From positions 620,001 to 684,000 of the forward strand of contig NC_002967.9 in NCBI RefSeq assembly GCF_000008185.1: a stretch of 64,000 bases of DNA. The letters are read 5' to 3'. Of this stretch, positions 50,639-60,666 are shown in pieces. The position numbers were made by a program, and so were the translations under genes. The DNA comes from Treponema denticola ATCC 35405 (GTDB lineage: Bacteria; Spirochaetota; Spirochaetia; Treponematales; Treponemataceae). The notes beneath the pieces were generated by a model that saw nothing but the letters and a program-made list of their open reading frames with translations, did no database searches and was not told the origin of the DNA. Every line of letters starts with the position of its first letter. The stretch's first letter is position 1.

Positions 50639-51590
50639 TTAAATGGCAGGCCGTAAAGTGCCCCTCTTCCGTTTCGATTAATTCCGGCGGAATCGATTTA
50701 CACTTTTCAAAAGCCTTTGGGCAGCGTTTGTAAAAACGGCAGCCTTGCGGAGGATTGATTGCACTGCTTATTTCTCCATGGATATGAATACGCCGCGCCG
50801 ACATGGGAGAATCTATATCGGTACTTGGGATTGCAGAAATTAAGGCTTGAGAATAAGGATGAAGCGGATTTTTATATAGGTCGGCACTTTTTGCGAATTC
50901 CACAAGTTTTCCCGAATACATAACGCCGACCTTATCGGAAATATATTTTACTATAGATAAATCATGGGCAATAAATAAATAGGTCATTTTAAATTCTTTT
51001 TGAAGCCTTATCAATAAATTTATTATTTGAGCTTGAATCGAAACATCGAGGGAAGAAATAGGCTCATCACAAACTATGAAGTCGGGCTCCACTGCCAGGG
51101 CTCTTGCAATTCCTATTCTTTGTCTTTGCCCTCCCGAAAATTCATGTGGAAATCTATTGGCATGTTCAGGCACAAGGCCTACGGTTTCAAGAAGAGAGTA
51201 TACGCTATTCTCCCTTTCTTTTTTTGTTTTATATAAATTGTGAGCTTCCATTCCCTCCGAAATAATTTGCGAAATTGTCATACGGGGATTAAAAGAAGCA
51301 AAAGGATCTTGCAAAATTATTTGCGCCCTCTTTTTAAAAGTATGCAGTTCTTTTTTTGAGGCCGAGCCGATTTCGGCCCCGTCAAAAATTATTTTTCCGG
51401 CAGTAGGACGGTAAAGACCGAGGACGGTTCTCCCTAAAGTGGTTTTGCCGCAGCCCGATTCGCCTACAATGCCTACCGTTTCTCCTCGGTTTATCGTGAA
51501 GCTTACATCATCCACTGCATGTAAAATTTCTTTACGGCCCAGAGTAAAATATTTTTTTAAATTGTAAACTTCTAAAAGAGTATCAGCCAT
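50622..51590 (-). CDS. oppF: Oligopeptide ABC transporter ATPase OppF
   Basis: One of two ATPases powering peptide import. The 322 residues have Walker A GESGCGKTT, signature FSGGQRQRIGIARALA, Walker B FIVCDEPISSLD, and the C-terminal Cys-rich GCRFYKRCPKAFEKC region that binds an iron-sulfur cluster in OppF/DppF relatives. The ATG at 51590 overlaps the oppD stop (ATGGCTGA) and has AAAAGGAA upstream, so I prefer it to the upstream ATG codons inside oppD. Confidence 0.93.
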   Translation of the reverse strand: MADTLLEVYNLKKYFTLGRKEILHAVDDVSFTINRGETVGIVGESGCGKTTLGRTVLGLYRPTAGKIIFDGAEIGSASKKELHTFKKRAQIILQDPFASFNPRMTISQIISEGMEAHNLYKTKKERENSVYSLLETVGLVPEHANRFPHEFSGGQRQRIGIARALAVEPDFIVCDEPISSLDVSIQAQIINLLIRLQKEFKMTYLFIAHDLSIVKYISDKVGVMYSGKLVEFAKSADLYKNPLHPYSQALISAIPSTDIDSPMSARRIHIHGEISSAINPPQGCRFYKRCPKAFEKCKSIPPELIETEEGHFTACHLINPLL

Positions 51591-52581
51591 TGTTTTTTCC
51601 TTTTGCAAATTCATGTTGAAGCCAGCAGGAAGTAAAGTGTTCATCACTTATCTGCATTTCGGGAGGTTTATGCCTAAGGCAAACTTTCATACATTTTTCG
51701 CATCTGTCGGCAAAAGCACAGCCGTCTGAAATAGAAAGCATATCGGGATGATTGCCCTCGAGTGAATAAAGCTTATTTTCTTTTAATTGATCTATTGAGG
51801 GAACGGCTGCAAGCAGAGCCTTCGTATACGGGTGTTGTGCATTTTTAAAAATATCTTCGGCCCTTCCGCGTTCGATAATTTTTCCGGCATACATAACCTG
51901 AATGCGGTCAGCAATTTCGGCTGCAACTCCGAGGTCATGCGTGATGAGCATTACGGCCGTCTTTGTTTCTTTTTGAATTTTTTGTATAAGTTCCAATATC
52001 TCGGCTTGAATTGTAACATCCAGTGCCGTTGTAGGTTCGTCGGCAATTAAAATTTTAGGATTGCTTGCAAGGGCTATTGAGATTAAAACCCTCTGCCTCA
52101 TGCCTCCTGAAAATTCGTGAGGATATTGCCTGAGCCTTTTTTCGGGGTCAGGAATTTGAGCCAGCTCTAAAATTTTTATAGTTCGCTCTAAGGCTTCTTT
52201 TTTGCTCAACCTTTGATGAATTAAAATACTTTCCATAACCTGCTTGCCTATGGGCATTGTAGGGTTTAAATATGTCAGAGGGTCTTGAAAAATCATGGAT
52301 ATTTCATTTCCTCTTATGTGCTGCATTTCTTCTTCGGAATATTCCAAGATATTTTTATCTTCAAAAATAATTTGGGATTTTTCGTGTATGCGTGTTTTTT
52401 TTCCGGGGAGGAGTTTTAAAATTGAATGAGCCGTAACGCTTTTTCCGCAGCCGGACTCTCCGACAAGTACAAGAGTTTCATCCTCGTATAGATTAAAAGA
52501 GATACCGTTTACCGCATGGATTGTTCCCGCATAAGTTTTAAAAGTAACCGCCAAATCTTTAACTTGTAAAATAGGTTTCAT
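51583..52581 (-). CDS. oppD: Oligopeptide ABC transporter ATPase OppD
   Basis: The second ATPase of the peptide importer. The 332 residues have Walker A GESGCGKSV, signature FSGGMRQRVLISIALA, Walker B ILIADEPTTALD and a C-terminal Cys motif region (CAFADRCEKCMKVC) like that of OppF. It overlaps oppC by four bases and oppF by eight. The order of transcription is oppB, oppC, oppD, oppF, with no binding-protein gene in the cluster. Confidence 0.94.
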   Translation of the reverse strand: MKPILQVKDLAVTFKTYAGTIHAVNGISFNLYEDETLVLVGESGCGKSVTAHSILKLLPGKKTRIHEKSQIIFEDKNILEYSEEEMQHIRGNEISMIFQDPLTYLNPTMPIGKQVMESILIHQRLSKKEALERTIKILELAQIPDPEKRLRQYPHEFSGGMRQRVLISIALASNPKILIADEPTTALDVTIQAEILELIQKIQKETKTAVMLITHDLGVAAEIADRIQVMYAGKIIERGRAEDIFKNAQHPYTKALLAAVPSIDQLKENKLYSLEGNHPDMLSISDGCAFADRCEKCMKVCLRHKPPEMQISDEHFTSCWLQHEFAKGKNNG

Positions 52582-53540
52582 TTGTATTTCCTTAAATGCG
52601 GATCCATTGCATCCCGTAAAGCATCGCCGATAATCTGCAACGATAAAATTGTCAGACTTATAAAAAGGGCAGGAAAAAATAATTGATAAGGATAAAAGAG
52701 CATTGTCTTTTGTGCCTCTGATGCCAACACTCCCCAGCTGGTATATGGGGGTTGAATTCCTAAGCCGATATAAGATAAAAAAGCTTCTCCAAAAATAAAT
52801 GAAGGAATATCAAAGGTTAAGGCTATTATCATAATACTCACAGTGTTGGGAAGTAGATGCTTTATTATAATTTTAAATGAACCTGTGCCCAAGGCCTGTG
52901 CTGCCAAAATAAAATCCTGATTTTTTATCTGTAAGACCTGACCGCGCACAAGCCGTGCAGTAAAACACCAGCCTGTAATTGTCATTGCAATGATAATCGA
53001 AAAAATTCCTTTACCGAAAATAAGAGAAATTAAAATAGCCGTAATTAAATAAGGAATACTTGAAAGTATTTCGACTATACGCATCATTATAGTATCGGTT
53101 CTTCCGCCTGTGTATGCCGAGAGGCCTCCATAAATTAAACCTATTCCCATGTCGATTGCAGCTCCTATAATTGCAATTATAAGAGAAACGCGTCCGCCCT
53201 TACAGACTCTTGTAAATATATCACGCCCCAATTCATCCGTTCCAAAAAAATGAGAAAAAGAAGGGCTTAAATTTTTTTCTTTTAAATTTCCGTCATCGGC
53301 TGACCGGCCGCTTAAAATCGGGCCGAATGAACATATCAAAATAATTAACCCTAAAACTGCACAAGAAAAAAGAGCTCTCTTGCTTTTTTTAAACCTCCGC
53401 CTTACATCTTCCCAAAAGCCTATACTGACCCTTGTTGTTTGAAGCGTCTTTTTTGTTCTTAGAACGGGCTCAAAATCCGATGGACTTAAATTTAGTTTCT
53501 TAGCCGGCTCATCATAGCTTGCAATTTTTTTCTCGCTCAT
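52578..53540 (-). CDS. oppC: Oligopeptide ABC transporter permease OppC
   Basis: Inner-membrane permease with six helices, 320 residues. It has the OppC-type cytoplasmic N-terminal extension (about 60 residues), the FFGTDELGRDIFTRVCKGGR segment before helix 2 and the EAA loop region QALGTGSFKIIIKHLLPNT that contacts the ATPases, followed by EAFLSYIGLGIQPP. It lies two nt after oppB. Confidence 0.94.
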   Translation of the reverse strand: MSEKKIASYDEPAKKLNLSPSDFEPVLRTKKTLQTTRVSIGFWEDVRRRFKKSKRALFSCAVLGLIILICSFGPILSGRSADDGNLKEKNLSPSFSHFFGTDELGRDIFTRVCKGGRVSLIIAIIGAAIDMGIGLIYGGLSAYTGGRTDTIMMRIVEILSSIPYLITAILISLIFGKGIFSIIIAMTITGWCFTARLVRGQVLQIKNQDFILAAQALGTGSFKIIIKHLLPNTVSIMIIALTFDIPSFIFGEAFLSYIGLGIQPPYTSWGVLASEAQKTMLFYPYQLFFPALFISLTILSLQIIGDALRDAMDPHLRKYK

Positions 53541-53542
53541 TT

Positions 53543-54484
53543 TTAAAGAACCTCATTTTTTACTTGCACCTTAATTCTCGGATCGAGCAGGTTATAAGCT
53601 ATGTCTACTATAATTAGAGATGCTACATATAGAAAAGAAATAAAAATAGTTTGACCCATTACCATTGTATAATCTCTTTCTGAAATTGAACGTACAAAAT
53701 AGGAACCCAGTCCGGGAACCGAAAAAATATTTTCGATTATAAAGGTGCCTGTGAAGGTAAAAGCTATTTGAGGGCCGAGCATAGTTATGATCGGTAAAAA
53801 AGCGTTCCGTAAAATATGGCTTTTTATAATTCTTACCTTTGAAGCTCCTTTTGCTCTTGCAGTTAAAATATAATCTTGGTTTATAATATCCAAATAATTG
53901 GAACGCATATAGCGGGAGTATTTTGCAATCGGACCTATGGCCAAGGCTAAAGAAGGGAGGACTGTATATTTAAAACTGCCCCAGCCTGTAATCGGAAGAA
54001 GATTATGTTTGATGCCGAAAAAGTATTGCAGCATCTGTCCCAGAACAAAATTGGGAATGGATATTCCTATAACTGCGATTAGTATAACGGCATAATCGAA
54101 TTTTTTTCCGCGCTTAGCGGCTGATAATATGCCTAAACTCAAACCTACTGAAACGCCGAAAAATAATGCTTGGAGACCCAGTCTTGCCGAAATAGGTGCG
54201 TGGGTTTTTATTACATCGGTAACAAGCCTTCCTCGGTAATAAAGCGAGGTTCCCAAATCACCCTTCATCAAAAGATTTTTCCAAAAAACCATATATTGAG
54301 TAAAAAGAGATTTGTCGTATCCGTATTGAGAATAAAGCTCGTTCCGTCTTTCTTCAGGTAAATTTTCTGCTATGGTTTCAATGGGATTTCCCGGAATAAT
54401 ATGCACTAAAAAAAAGGTAATACTTGCAACTATGAACATTGTAAGAATACCGTATAAAATTCTCTTTAAAATAAAGTTAAGCAT
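53543..54484 (-). CDS. oppB: Oligopeptide ABC transporter permease OppB
   Basis: First gene of the importer cluster, 313 residues with six membrane helices. The N-terminal LKRILYGILTMFIVASITFF helix and HIIPGNPIE are typical, as is the EAA loop TARAKGASKVRIIKSHILRN. The region upstream (54485-54620) shows no obvious promoter or binding-protein gene, and the chemoreceptor upstream is on the same strand but ends in its own space. The OppA-type protein that gives peptide specificity must be encoded elsewhere. Confidence 0.94.
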   Translation of the reverse strand: MLNFILKRILYGILTMFIVASITFFLVHIIPGNPIETIAENLPEERRNELYSQYGYDKSLFTQYMVFWKNLLMKGDLGTSLYYRGRLVTDVIKTHAPISARLGLQALFFGVSVGLSLGILSAAKRGKKFDYAVILIAVIGISIPNFVLGQMLQYFFGIKHNLLPITGWGSFKYTVLPSLALAIGPIAKYSRYMRSNYLDIINQDYILTARAKGASKVRIIKSHILRNAFLPIITMLGPQIAFTFTGTFIIENIFSVPGLGSYFVRSISERDYTMVMGQTIFISFLYVASLIIVDIAYNLLDPRIKVQVKNEVL

Positions 54485-54620
54485 ATTGTAAACCGAGCCT
54501 TTTGTTAAACTTAAGGCTCAGAATATCACAAATTCGGTATAATAGGAAGAGGTTAAAATTTTAAAATCATAAGGAGAAAAGTTTTCAGAGCATTTGGCTC
54601 TGAAAACTTAAAGCTCTAAT

Positions 54621-56855
54621 TTATATTTTGAATTTGCCGACTTCTTGTGCCAAGGCTTCAATATTCATTTTATTTTTTTGTGAAATACCCTTTACTTCGG
54701 AACAGGAGGTTTGTATTTGGTTTGTGCCTGCCGACATTTCTTGGATGCTGTTATTTATGATCTGTGTCAAACCCTCAAGCCTGTTCATTTCTTTGACGGC
54801 ATCTTCTCCGGCCTTAAGCATTTCTCCGGAGCCTGTTTGAACATCTACGGTTATATTGTTTATATCATGAATTGCAGATAGAACTTTATGGCTTCCGCTC
54901 TCTTGTGCTCTCATTGCAGCCATAACGCTGCTGCTCATCGATTTTACATTTTCAGCAAGACTAAAAATTGCATTAAATTTTTCTTCTACGGTTTTTGAAG
55001 AAGATGCTAATATGGAAATTTCCTCTGAGAATTTTTTAAGAGCAGATGATATTGATTTTCCTTGAAGACTTGATTCTTCGGCTAATTTTCTGATTTCATC
55101 CGCAACTACTGCAAAGCCTCTTCCTGCTTCCCCTGCATGGGCAGCTTCAATTGCCGCATTCATGGCCAACAGGTTTGTTTGACTTGCAATATGCTGAATT
55201 ACATTTGAAGCTTCAATCAAGCTGCCTGATTCTTCTGCAATTTTTTGTGTAACCGAATTTGAAAGGTGGAGAGCATCCTTACCGTAGACTGTTGCATCAG
55301 CCAACTCTTTAATTGTCGAATCGCTTTGATCCAATATTTTTGTTACTGAAGAAATATTCGCAACCATTTCTTCAATTGCGGAAGAAGATTGCACAACATT
55401 TGCAGCTTGACTTTCAATACGGCCGTCTAACTGTTTTATTGTTTGAAGAATTTGTTCGACATTTGCAGTAGCTTCGCTCACACTTGCCGACTGAGATTCG
55501 GCTTGGTCTTTTACCTTTAAAATATTTTTACTTATTTGGCTTATTGAACTTGCTGTTTCAAAAACGTTTACTGCAAGAGTCTCGCCTGTTTTTTGCATAT
55601 CCAAAGTACTGTTTGCAACATTCCTTACTGTAAATCCTATTTTTTCTATTGTTTGATTAAAGGAATGAGATAGGTCTGCAATTTCATCCTTACCCTTTCC
55701 TATTAAACGGGCTGTCAAGTCTCCATCTCCTTGCGCAATATTTCTGAGAGCCTTAACTACGCTTGAGATTCTCTTTGTGATCCCATCTATTATAAATGCT
55801 AGAATTATTATTGATGCAATAAACCCTGTTAATAAAATTATGGAAACAAGTTTAATTAAATTTGTACTTTCTTCATAGATTTCTTTTTCCGGTATTGAAG
55901 TGCCTACAAACCATACTTCATTCGTACGGCCTATCTTGACAGGCGTAAATACTTCAAGATGCTTATTTCCATTTACTTGAGTTTCAATTAAAAATGGAGT
56001 AAGAGATCTCTTTGCATCAAAAAAGTAAGTTGCTATTTCTTTGTTTTCAAATTCGGGAAGTGTTTTTGATATTAGGTTTTTATTTTTATGTGCAAGAACG
56101 GTGCCTTTAGCTGAAATGAGAATTGCATAGCCGGACTTAAAGAAAACTTCTTGTGAAAGTTTTTCCTGCATATAATCAAGGGAGTAGTCAATTCCTACAA
56201 CTCCTAATGATTTCCCTGTTCTATCACGTATTGGAATTGCAGTACCCGCAACATAAATCATGTTTCCTTGGAGTTCATATTTATTAGGCTCAATCAAAAT
56301 ACCATGCTGCGAGGTCTTGGGGTTTTCATACCAAAAACCGCTTACATACTCGGTTAAGGGTACCATTGAAATTTTACCGTTCACCTTTGTCCAATATGGA
56401 ATAAACCTTCCGCTATTGTCATGACCTTCAGTATTTTTAAATTTGTAGTCAAGTTTATCTAGAGCATTAGGCTCCCAAACAGTCCATATGTCTATAAATT
56501 TTTCCGAATCTCTTAAAATTTCTTTTTGTAAACTATTAAAATAAGATCTTCTGTTTTCTGGCGGAATTTCTTGGAAGGATTCAAATGTCTTTGCTAAGGT
56601 TTTATTTGTATCGTATACATCCTTGATAACTGTCTCAACAAAGGAGCCTAGGTTTTTACTGGAGTCATATAATTTTATAACAGCATTTCGTTTTGAAGTT
56701 CCACTAAGTTGTTTTACAAGGACTATACTTGTAAGAATCAAAAAACCAGATAAAACCGAAATTAAGGCAATCATTATTTTTTTTCTTATCGTTAAAGTTG
56801 AATATCTGAGTAATCCTTGAACTTTGGAGACTGTTGTACCATTGATTTCATTCAT
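54621..56855 (-). CDS. Methyl-accepting chemotaxis protein with dCache domain
   Basis: A 744-residue chemoreceptor: membrane helix 1 (about 26-47), a large periplasmic dCache_1 sensor (about 50-330; with [25 protein letters not shown] and [13 protein letters not shown]), membrane helix 2 (about 335-358), HAMP (about 359-410) and the signalling domain with [20 protein letters not shown] at the tip. The WxPxA and DxY elements of the sensor suggest amino-acid-like ligands. A strong AGGAGG precedes the ATG. It is closely related in its cytoplasmic half to the receptor at 30458-32548. Confidence 0.96.
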   Translation of the reverse strand: MNEINGTTVSKVQGLLRYSTLTIRKKIMIALISVLSGFLILTSIVLVKQLSGTSKRNAVIKLYDSSKNLGSFVETVIKDVYDTNKTLAKTFESFQEIPPENRRSYFNSLQKEILRDSEKFIDIWTVWEPNALDKLDYKFKNTEGHDNSGRFIPYWTKVNGKISMVPLTEYVSGFWYENPKTSQHGILIEPNKYELQGNMIYVAGTAIPIRDRTGKSLGVVGIDYSLDYMQEKLSQEVFFKSGYAILISAKGTVLAHKNKNLISKTLPEFENKEIATYFFDAKRSLTPFLIETQVNGNKHLEVFTPVKIGRTNEVWFVGTSIPEKEIYEESTNLIKLVSIILLTGFIASIIILAFIIDGITKRISSVVKALRNIAQGDGDLTARLIGKGKDEIADLSHSFNQTIEKIGFTVRNVANSTLDMQKTGETLAVNVFETASSISQISKNILKVKDQAESQSASVSEATANVEQILQTIKQLDGRIESQAANVVQSSSAIEEMVANISSVTKILDQSDSTIKELADATVYGKDALHLSNSVTQKIAEESGSLIEASNVIQHIASQTNLLAMNAAIEAAHAGEAGRGFAVVADEIRKLAEESSLQGKSISSALKKFSEEISILASSSKTVEEKFNAIFSLAENVKSMSSSVMAAMRAQESGSHKVLSAIHDINNITVDVQTGSGEMLKAGEDAVKEMNRLEGLTQIINNSIQEMSAGTNQIQTSCSEVKGISQKNKMNIEALAQEVGKFKI

Positions 56856-56925
56856 AAATTTATCCTCCTAAATATTATAAAAGATTCAATAATTGAAATG
56901 TGCTTAATTTGAGTGTAGGTTAAAT

Positions 56926-56970
56926 ATTTTATTCTGTAAGCTAAAGTTTTATATACTTACAGAATAAAAT
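56926..56970 (-). terminator. Strong hairpin after murA
   Basis: ATTTTATTCTGTAAG (56926-56940) pairs perfectly over 15 bp with CTTACAGAATAAAAT (56956-56970). In the minus direction it follows the murA stop by about 120 nt and its distal arm is AT-rich, so it can terminate murA transcription ahead of the chemoreceptor gene. I see nothing else definite in 56856-57091. Confidence 0.6.
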
Positions 56971-57091
56971 CTTGTTAAAAGATAGAAGCACACTGCGATT
57001 AAAGATAACAAACGGGGAACAATTTACAAAAAAAAATAAAGATGGTCAATAGCTCTTATATATAAAATTATATAGAAAATAACAATGCTTT

Positions 57092-58372
57092 CTATTTTTC
57101 TTTAAGCTCTATTTTTACGCCTATGGATTTGAGCCTTTCGACCAGGTGCTCATAACCTCTTTCTATCTGGTAGACATTCCGGATAATGCTTTCTCCCCGG
57201 GCACAACAGGCGGCTATTACCATGGCCATGCCGGCTCTTACATCGGGAGAAACCAATTCGCTTCCGTGGAGGGAGCTTGGGCCCGAAATGACTGCACGGT
57301 GAGGATCGCACAGGGTAATGCGGGCTCCCATTCCGATTAGCTTATCTACAAAGAACATTCTGGATTCAAACATTTTTTCGTGGATTAAAACCGTGCCTTC
57401 TACCTGAGTTGCTATTACGGTCATTATACTCGTAAGATCAGGCGGAAAACCCGGCCATGGGGCATCGTCAATCTTGGGTATCATTCCTCCGAGGTCACAG
57501 TTTACCTGCATCTTTTGCTTGTCGGGAACGGTAAGGGTGGTTCCTTCTAAAGACCAGCCTATGCCCAACTTGCCGAAGGCTACACGCAGGGGTCTCATAT
57601 CTCTAGGTTCTACATCGGTAATTTTAAGCTGTCCGCGGGTAACGGCTGCAAGACCGATAAAAGAACCTATTTCCATATAGTCAGGGCCGATGCGGTGTTC
57701 CGTACCGTTCAATTTTTTAACACCTTCGATAGTCAGTATATTGGAGCCTACTCCGCTGATTTTTGCTCCCATCTTATTTAACATCTTACAAAGCTCTTGA
57801 ACATGGGGCTCGCTTGCTGCGTTTGAAATGATGGTAGTTCCTTCTGCAAGGCTGGCAGCCATGATGGCATTTTCCGTTGCCGTAACGGAGGCCTCATCCA
57901 AGAATATGTCTTCTCCCATCAGCTTGTGTGCAATAAAAGAAAAATTTTGATCGGTTTCGACTCTGGCGCCCAATTCCGTCAGGGCTAAAAAGTGTGTATC
58001 GAGACGGCGCCTTCCGATAACGTCTCCTCCCGGAGGGGGCAAAACAGCCTTGCCTGTTCTTGCCAAAAGCGGACCTGCAAATAAAATGGAAGCCCTTATC
58101 TTTGTCGCAAGATCCTCAGGTATCTTGCTTGTTTTTACCTTTTCTATTTGGAGCTTAAATACGTTTTTTTCTATTTTTTCGTAGTGACCTCCCAGAGCTT
58201 CAAAAACTTGAAGCATTACAAAGACATCCTCAATTTCGGGAATGTTTTTGAGGATAATGGGTTCTTCCGAAAGGATGGCGGCCGCAATGCATGGCAGAGC
58301 AGCATTTTTATTTCCGCTTGCTTTTATTGTTCCATTTACGGGAAATCCGCCTTGTATAATATATTCGTGCAT
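57092..58372 (-). CDS. murA: UDP-N-acetylglucosamine 1-carboxyvinyltransferase
   Basis: Adds enolpyruvate to UDP-GlcNAc, the first committed step of peptidoglycan synthesis. The 426 residues have the [14 protein letters not shown] substrate loop and the other EPSP-synthase-fold repeats. The active-site loop reads [16 protein letters not shown]: Asp117 stands where most MurA enzymes have the fosfomycin-reactive Cys, as in mycobacteria, Chlamydia and Borrelia. The ATG at 58372 is preceded by AGGAGATTAAGT; a longer frame upstream runs into a leader hairpin. Assignment is very secure. Confidence 0.97.
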   Translation of the reverse strand: MHEYIIQGGFPVNGTIKASGNKNAALPCIAAAILSEEPIILKNIPEIEDVFVMLQVFEALGGHYEKIEKNVFKLQIEKVKTSKIPEDLATKIRASILFAGPLLARTGKAVLPPPGGDVIGRRRLDTHFLALTELGARVETDQNFSFIAHKLMGEDIFLDEASVTATENAIMAASLAEGTTIISNAASEPHVQELCKMLNKMGAKISGVGSNILTIEGVKKLNGTEHRIGPDYMEIGSFIGLAAVTRGQLKITDVEPRDMRPLRVAFGKLGIGWSLEGTTLTVPDKQKMQVNCDLGGMIPKIDDAPWPGFPPDLTSIMTVIATQVEGTVLIHEKMFESRMFFVDKLIGMGARITLCDPHRAVISGPSSLHGSELVSPDVRAGMAMVIAACCARGESIIRNVYQIERGYEHLVERLKSIGVKIELKEK

Positions 58373-58390
58373 ACTTAATCTCCTATAAAA

Positions 58391-58428
58391 ACTTTTTGCA
58401 AGGATTATCAAATCCTGAAAAAAGTTTT
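58391..58428 (-). other. Leader hairpin ending at the murA ribosome site
   Basis: ACTTTTTGCAAGGATT (58391-58406) and AATCCTGAAAAAAGT (58411-58425) can pair around ATCA with two small internal mismatches. In murA mRNA this hairpin ends directly before TATAGGAGA. A hairpin of similar design, AAAAAGTCAA/TTGACTTTTT, ends at the accD ribosome site (9959-10002). Both follow copies of the structured element. Confidence 0.5.
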
Positions 58429-58433
58429 TTCAC

Positions 58434-58531
58434 GCAGTTTGTTTACAAACTGCATACAATAATGCGACGTTTGCCGAAAGGCAAACTTGGCAGATAAACA
58501 GTGAGGCTGAATTCCTTCCGAACTGTTTATC
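58434..58531 (-). repeat. Structured intergenic element, copy B
   Basis: Plus-strand coordinates: stem 1 GCAGTTTG (58434-58441)/CAAACTGC (58446-58453); box CAATAATGCGACG (58457-58469); stem 2 GTTTGCC (58469-58475)/GGCAAAC (58480-58486); stem 3 GATAAACAGT (58493-58502)/ACTGTTTATC (58522-58531). The box and stem 3 are nearly identical to copy A, while stems 1 and 2 differ with pairing kept. It lies between the CBM48-like gene and murA. Confidence 0.85.
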
Positions 58532-58549
58532 ATATCTCCTATAAAAACT

Positions 58550-59254
58550 TTAATTAACGGTTATAACCGAAGCGACCCGTCCATCGGCCGTATATACATA
58601 ATTTTTATTTGTATTATCGGGCAGCTGGCTTCCGCCTGAAAAGTAAGCATATAGCCATGTCCCCGAAGGTAAATTTAAATTCAACTCATATCGTCCCGGA
58701 GAAACCTCTATAAGATCGTACATAAAGGGATCCCAATTATTAAAGGAGCCGGCAAGCCTTATAATTTTTTTAGGTTCTCCTAAATATGTAAATTTTACTA
58801 AACTTTTACCGCTTACCTCGGTTTTATACTCTTTTTTGTAAGGAACTTCAATACGTGAAACACTCATGCTGTGTATGTTATCGAAGGCTGTGTTCATATT
58901 TACCGGATCCGATGACCAAAGTCCGTCTATTACAAGCCTATATTTTATTTCCGTTAACTCATCAGGAATCGGGAGAATATAGAATAAGATGGGCTCCTTG
59001 CCTTCATACAGTTCGCTTTGGGGTAGTTTTCGAAAAGAATGAATATGCTTGTAGTCTTCATGAGAAAAGGCTATACCTACATGGCGCCTAGCGGTTGAAG
59101 TAAAGATTATATGTCCGTCCTTAATTTTAGGAGCTTCAATGCGCACAATAGACTCTACGAGTTTTTGATAAACTTCGGGCTCAATACTCTTTTCCGAAAA
59201 AGCTGTCATCAAAAAAAGACTAATAAAAATTAATAAGAATACTGATTTTTTCAT
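58550..59254 (-). CDS. Secreted protein with glycogen-binding-like (CBM48) domain
   Basis: A 234-residue exported protein with a signal peptide (MKKSVFLLIFISLFLMTAFS). The C-terminal 90 residues, with KFTYLGEPKKIIRLAGSFNN then WDPF and YELNLNLPSGTWLYAYF, match the early-set CBM48/AMPK glycogen-binding fold. The N-terminal half is also beta-rich and may be a second such domain (YRLVIDGLWSSDPVNMN). Spirochaetes carry related periplasmic or surface proteins of unknown role. The start at 59254 has GAGG six nt upstream; two codons of alternative ATGs precede it. Confidence 0.75.
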   Translation of the reverse strand: MKKSVFLLIFISLFLMTAFSEKSIEPEVYQKLVESIVRIEAPKIKDGHIIFTSTARRHVGIAFSHEDYKHIHSFRKLPQSELYEGKEPILFYILPIPDELTEIKYRLVIDGLWSSDPVNMNTAFDNIHSMSVSRIEVPYKKEYKTEVSGKSLVKFTYLGEPKKIIRLAGSFNNWDPFMYDLIEVSPGRYELNLNLPSGTWLYAYFSGGSQLPDNTNKNYVYTADGRVASVITVN

Positions 59255-59305
59255 ACTCATCCTCATTTTAGTTTCGGAAAAATAAAAAAAATCTTAAGTA
59301 AGAGT

Positions 59306-59917
59306 TTAACTTTGAGAAGGCAATACTTTAGCCCATTTTTTTATAAGAGTTTGAGGCTCATCAGCTTCCAATAATTCTTTAAAAAAAGAGTCGGCTTGAG
59401 GTACTTGGCTTTTTAGGACATCCAATTCGGATTGTGCAAAACGGGAAAGCACATAGCCTGAAATATCGGGGGAAGCATCTCCTCCTTGAGAAGAAAAATC
59501 GGGCCGGCCTATGCCTATCCTTAGGCGGAAAAAATCTGCCGTATTTAAAACCGATTTTATGGAGCGTAATCCGTTATGTCCGCCGAGGCCTCCCGACCAC
59601 TTAAAGCTGAGAATGCCGGGTTTTAATTCCAGTTCATCATGCACTATTAAAATATTTTCAGGCTTTAGTCTAAAAAAAGATGCGGCTGCTATTACGCTTT
59701 CTCCCGATAGGTTCATATAGGTTTCGGGTTTTAATAGATGTACAGCCCTGCCAGGCGTCATAGAAGAAGGCAGCTTTGCATATTGTCCCTTAAATTTACT
59801 CTGCCACACGGCATTTGAGCCTATCTCTATTGAATCGCATAAAACCCAAGCTGCATTATGCCTTGTATTTTCATATTTTTTTCCGTAGTTGCCTAAAAAA
59901 ACGATTAAATCTATCAT
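59306..59917 (-). CDS. pth: Peptidyl-tRNA hydrolase
   Basis: Cleaves peptidyl-tRNA released by stalled ribosomes. The 203 residues begin with [19 protein letters not shown], where the catalytic His is in TRHNAAW near residue 20, and include YMNLSGESV near residue 68, the Asp of [11 protein letters not shown] near residue 94 and GGHNGLRSI near 113. GGAGATGAG precedes the ATG. It lies 11 nt after the lptB stop and is the last gene of the lptC-lptA-lptB-pth run. Confidence 0.96.
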
Positions 59918-59928
59918 CTCATCTCCAA

Positions 59929-60666
59929 TTACATTCTAAACTCTTGGCCAAGATATATTTTTCGGGCAATTTCGGAATTTAGAATTTCATCCCGTGAGCC
60001 TTGTTCTACAATTTCTCCGCTGCCGATTATGTATGCCCTGTCGGTTATCTCCAAGGTGTCCCTGACATTGTGGTCTGTTATCAAAATTCCTATGCCCTGA
60101 TCGGCTAAAATACGGACTATGCTTTTAATGTCATGTACTGCAATCGGGTCGATTCCGGCAAATGGTTCATCCAAAAGCAAAAACTTGGGTTCAATGGCTA
60201 GGGCTCTGGCTATTTCGGTTCGCCTTCTTTCTCCTCCGGAGAGGGTATAGGCTTGTTGTTTTCTGTTTGCTGTAATTCCGAATTCTTCAAGAAGAAATTC
60301 AAGCCTTTCCATTTTTTGCTCTTTGGAGAGGTCTTTGCGTGTTTCTAAAATCGCATAGATATTTTGTTCTACGGTGAGTTTTCTAAAAACCGAAGCTTCT
60401 TGCGGTAAATATGAAATTCCTGCGTGGGCTCTTTTGTACATGGGCAGGTTTGTTATCCTATTCCCGTCCAAATATATGTTGCCGGAATTCGGTTTATAAA
60501 AACCTACAATCATATAGAATGTGGTAGTTTTTCCGGCTCCATTAGGGCCCAGCAGGCCTACAATTTCGCCCTGATACATAGAAAAACCGACATCCTTTAC
60601 AGCATGTTTTTTTCTAAAAAATTTGTTTAATCCTTCAACTTTTAAAATACTTTTTTTATCAATCAT
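59929..60666 (-). CDS. lptB: LPS-export-type ABC ATPase LptB
   Basis: The ATPase of the Lpt lipid-export system. The 245 residues have Walker [10 protein letters not shown], signature [15 protein letters not shown], Walker [16 protein letters not shown] and the H-loop [13 protein letters not shown], all as in LptB. I start it at 60666: its ATG overlaps the lptA stop by eight bases (ATGATTGA). A longer frame reading into lptA gives a low-complexity Lys/Asn stretch and is not likely. Treponemes lack classical LPS, so the exported lipid may be a different glycolipid or lipooligosaccharide. Confidence 0.93.
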
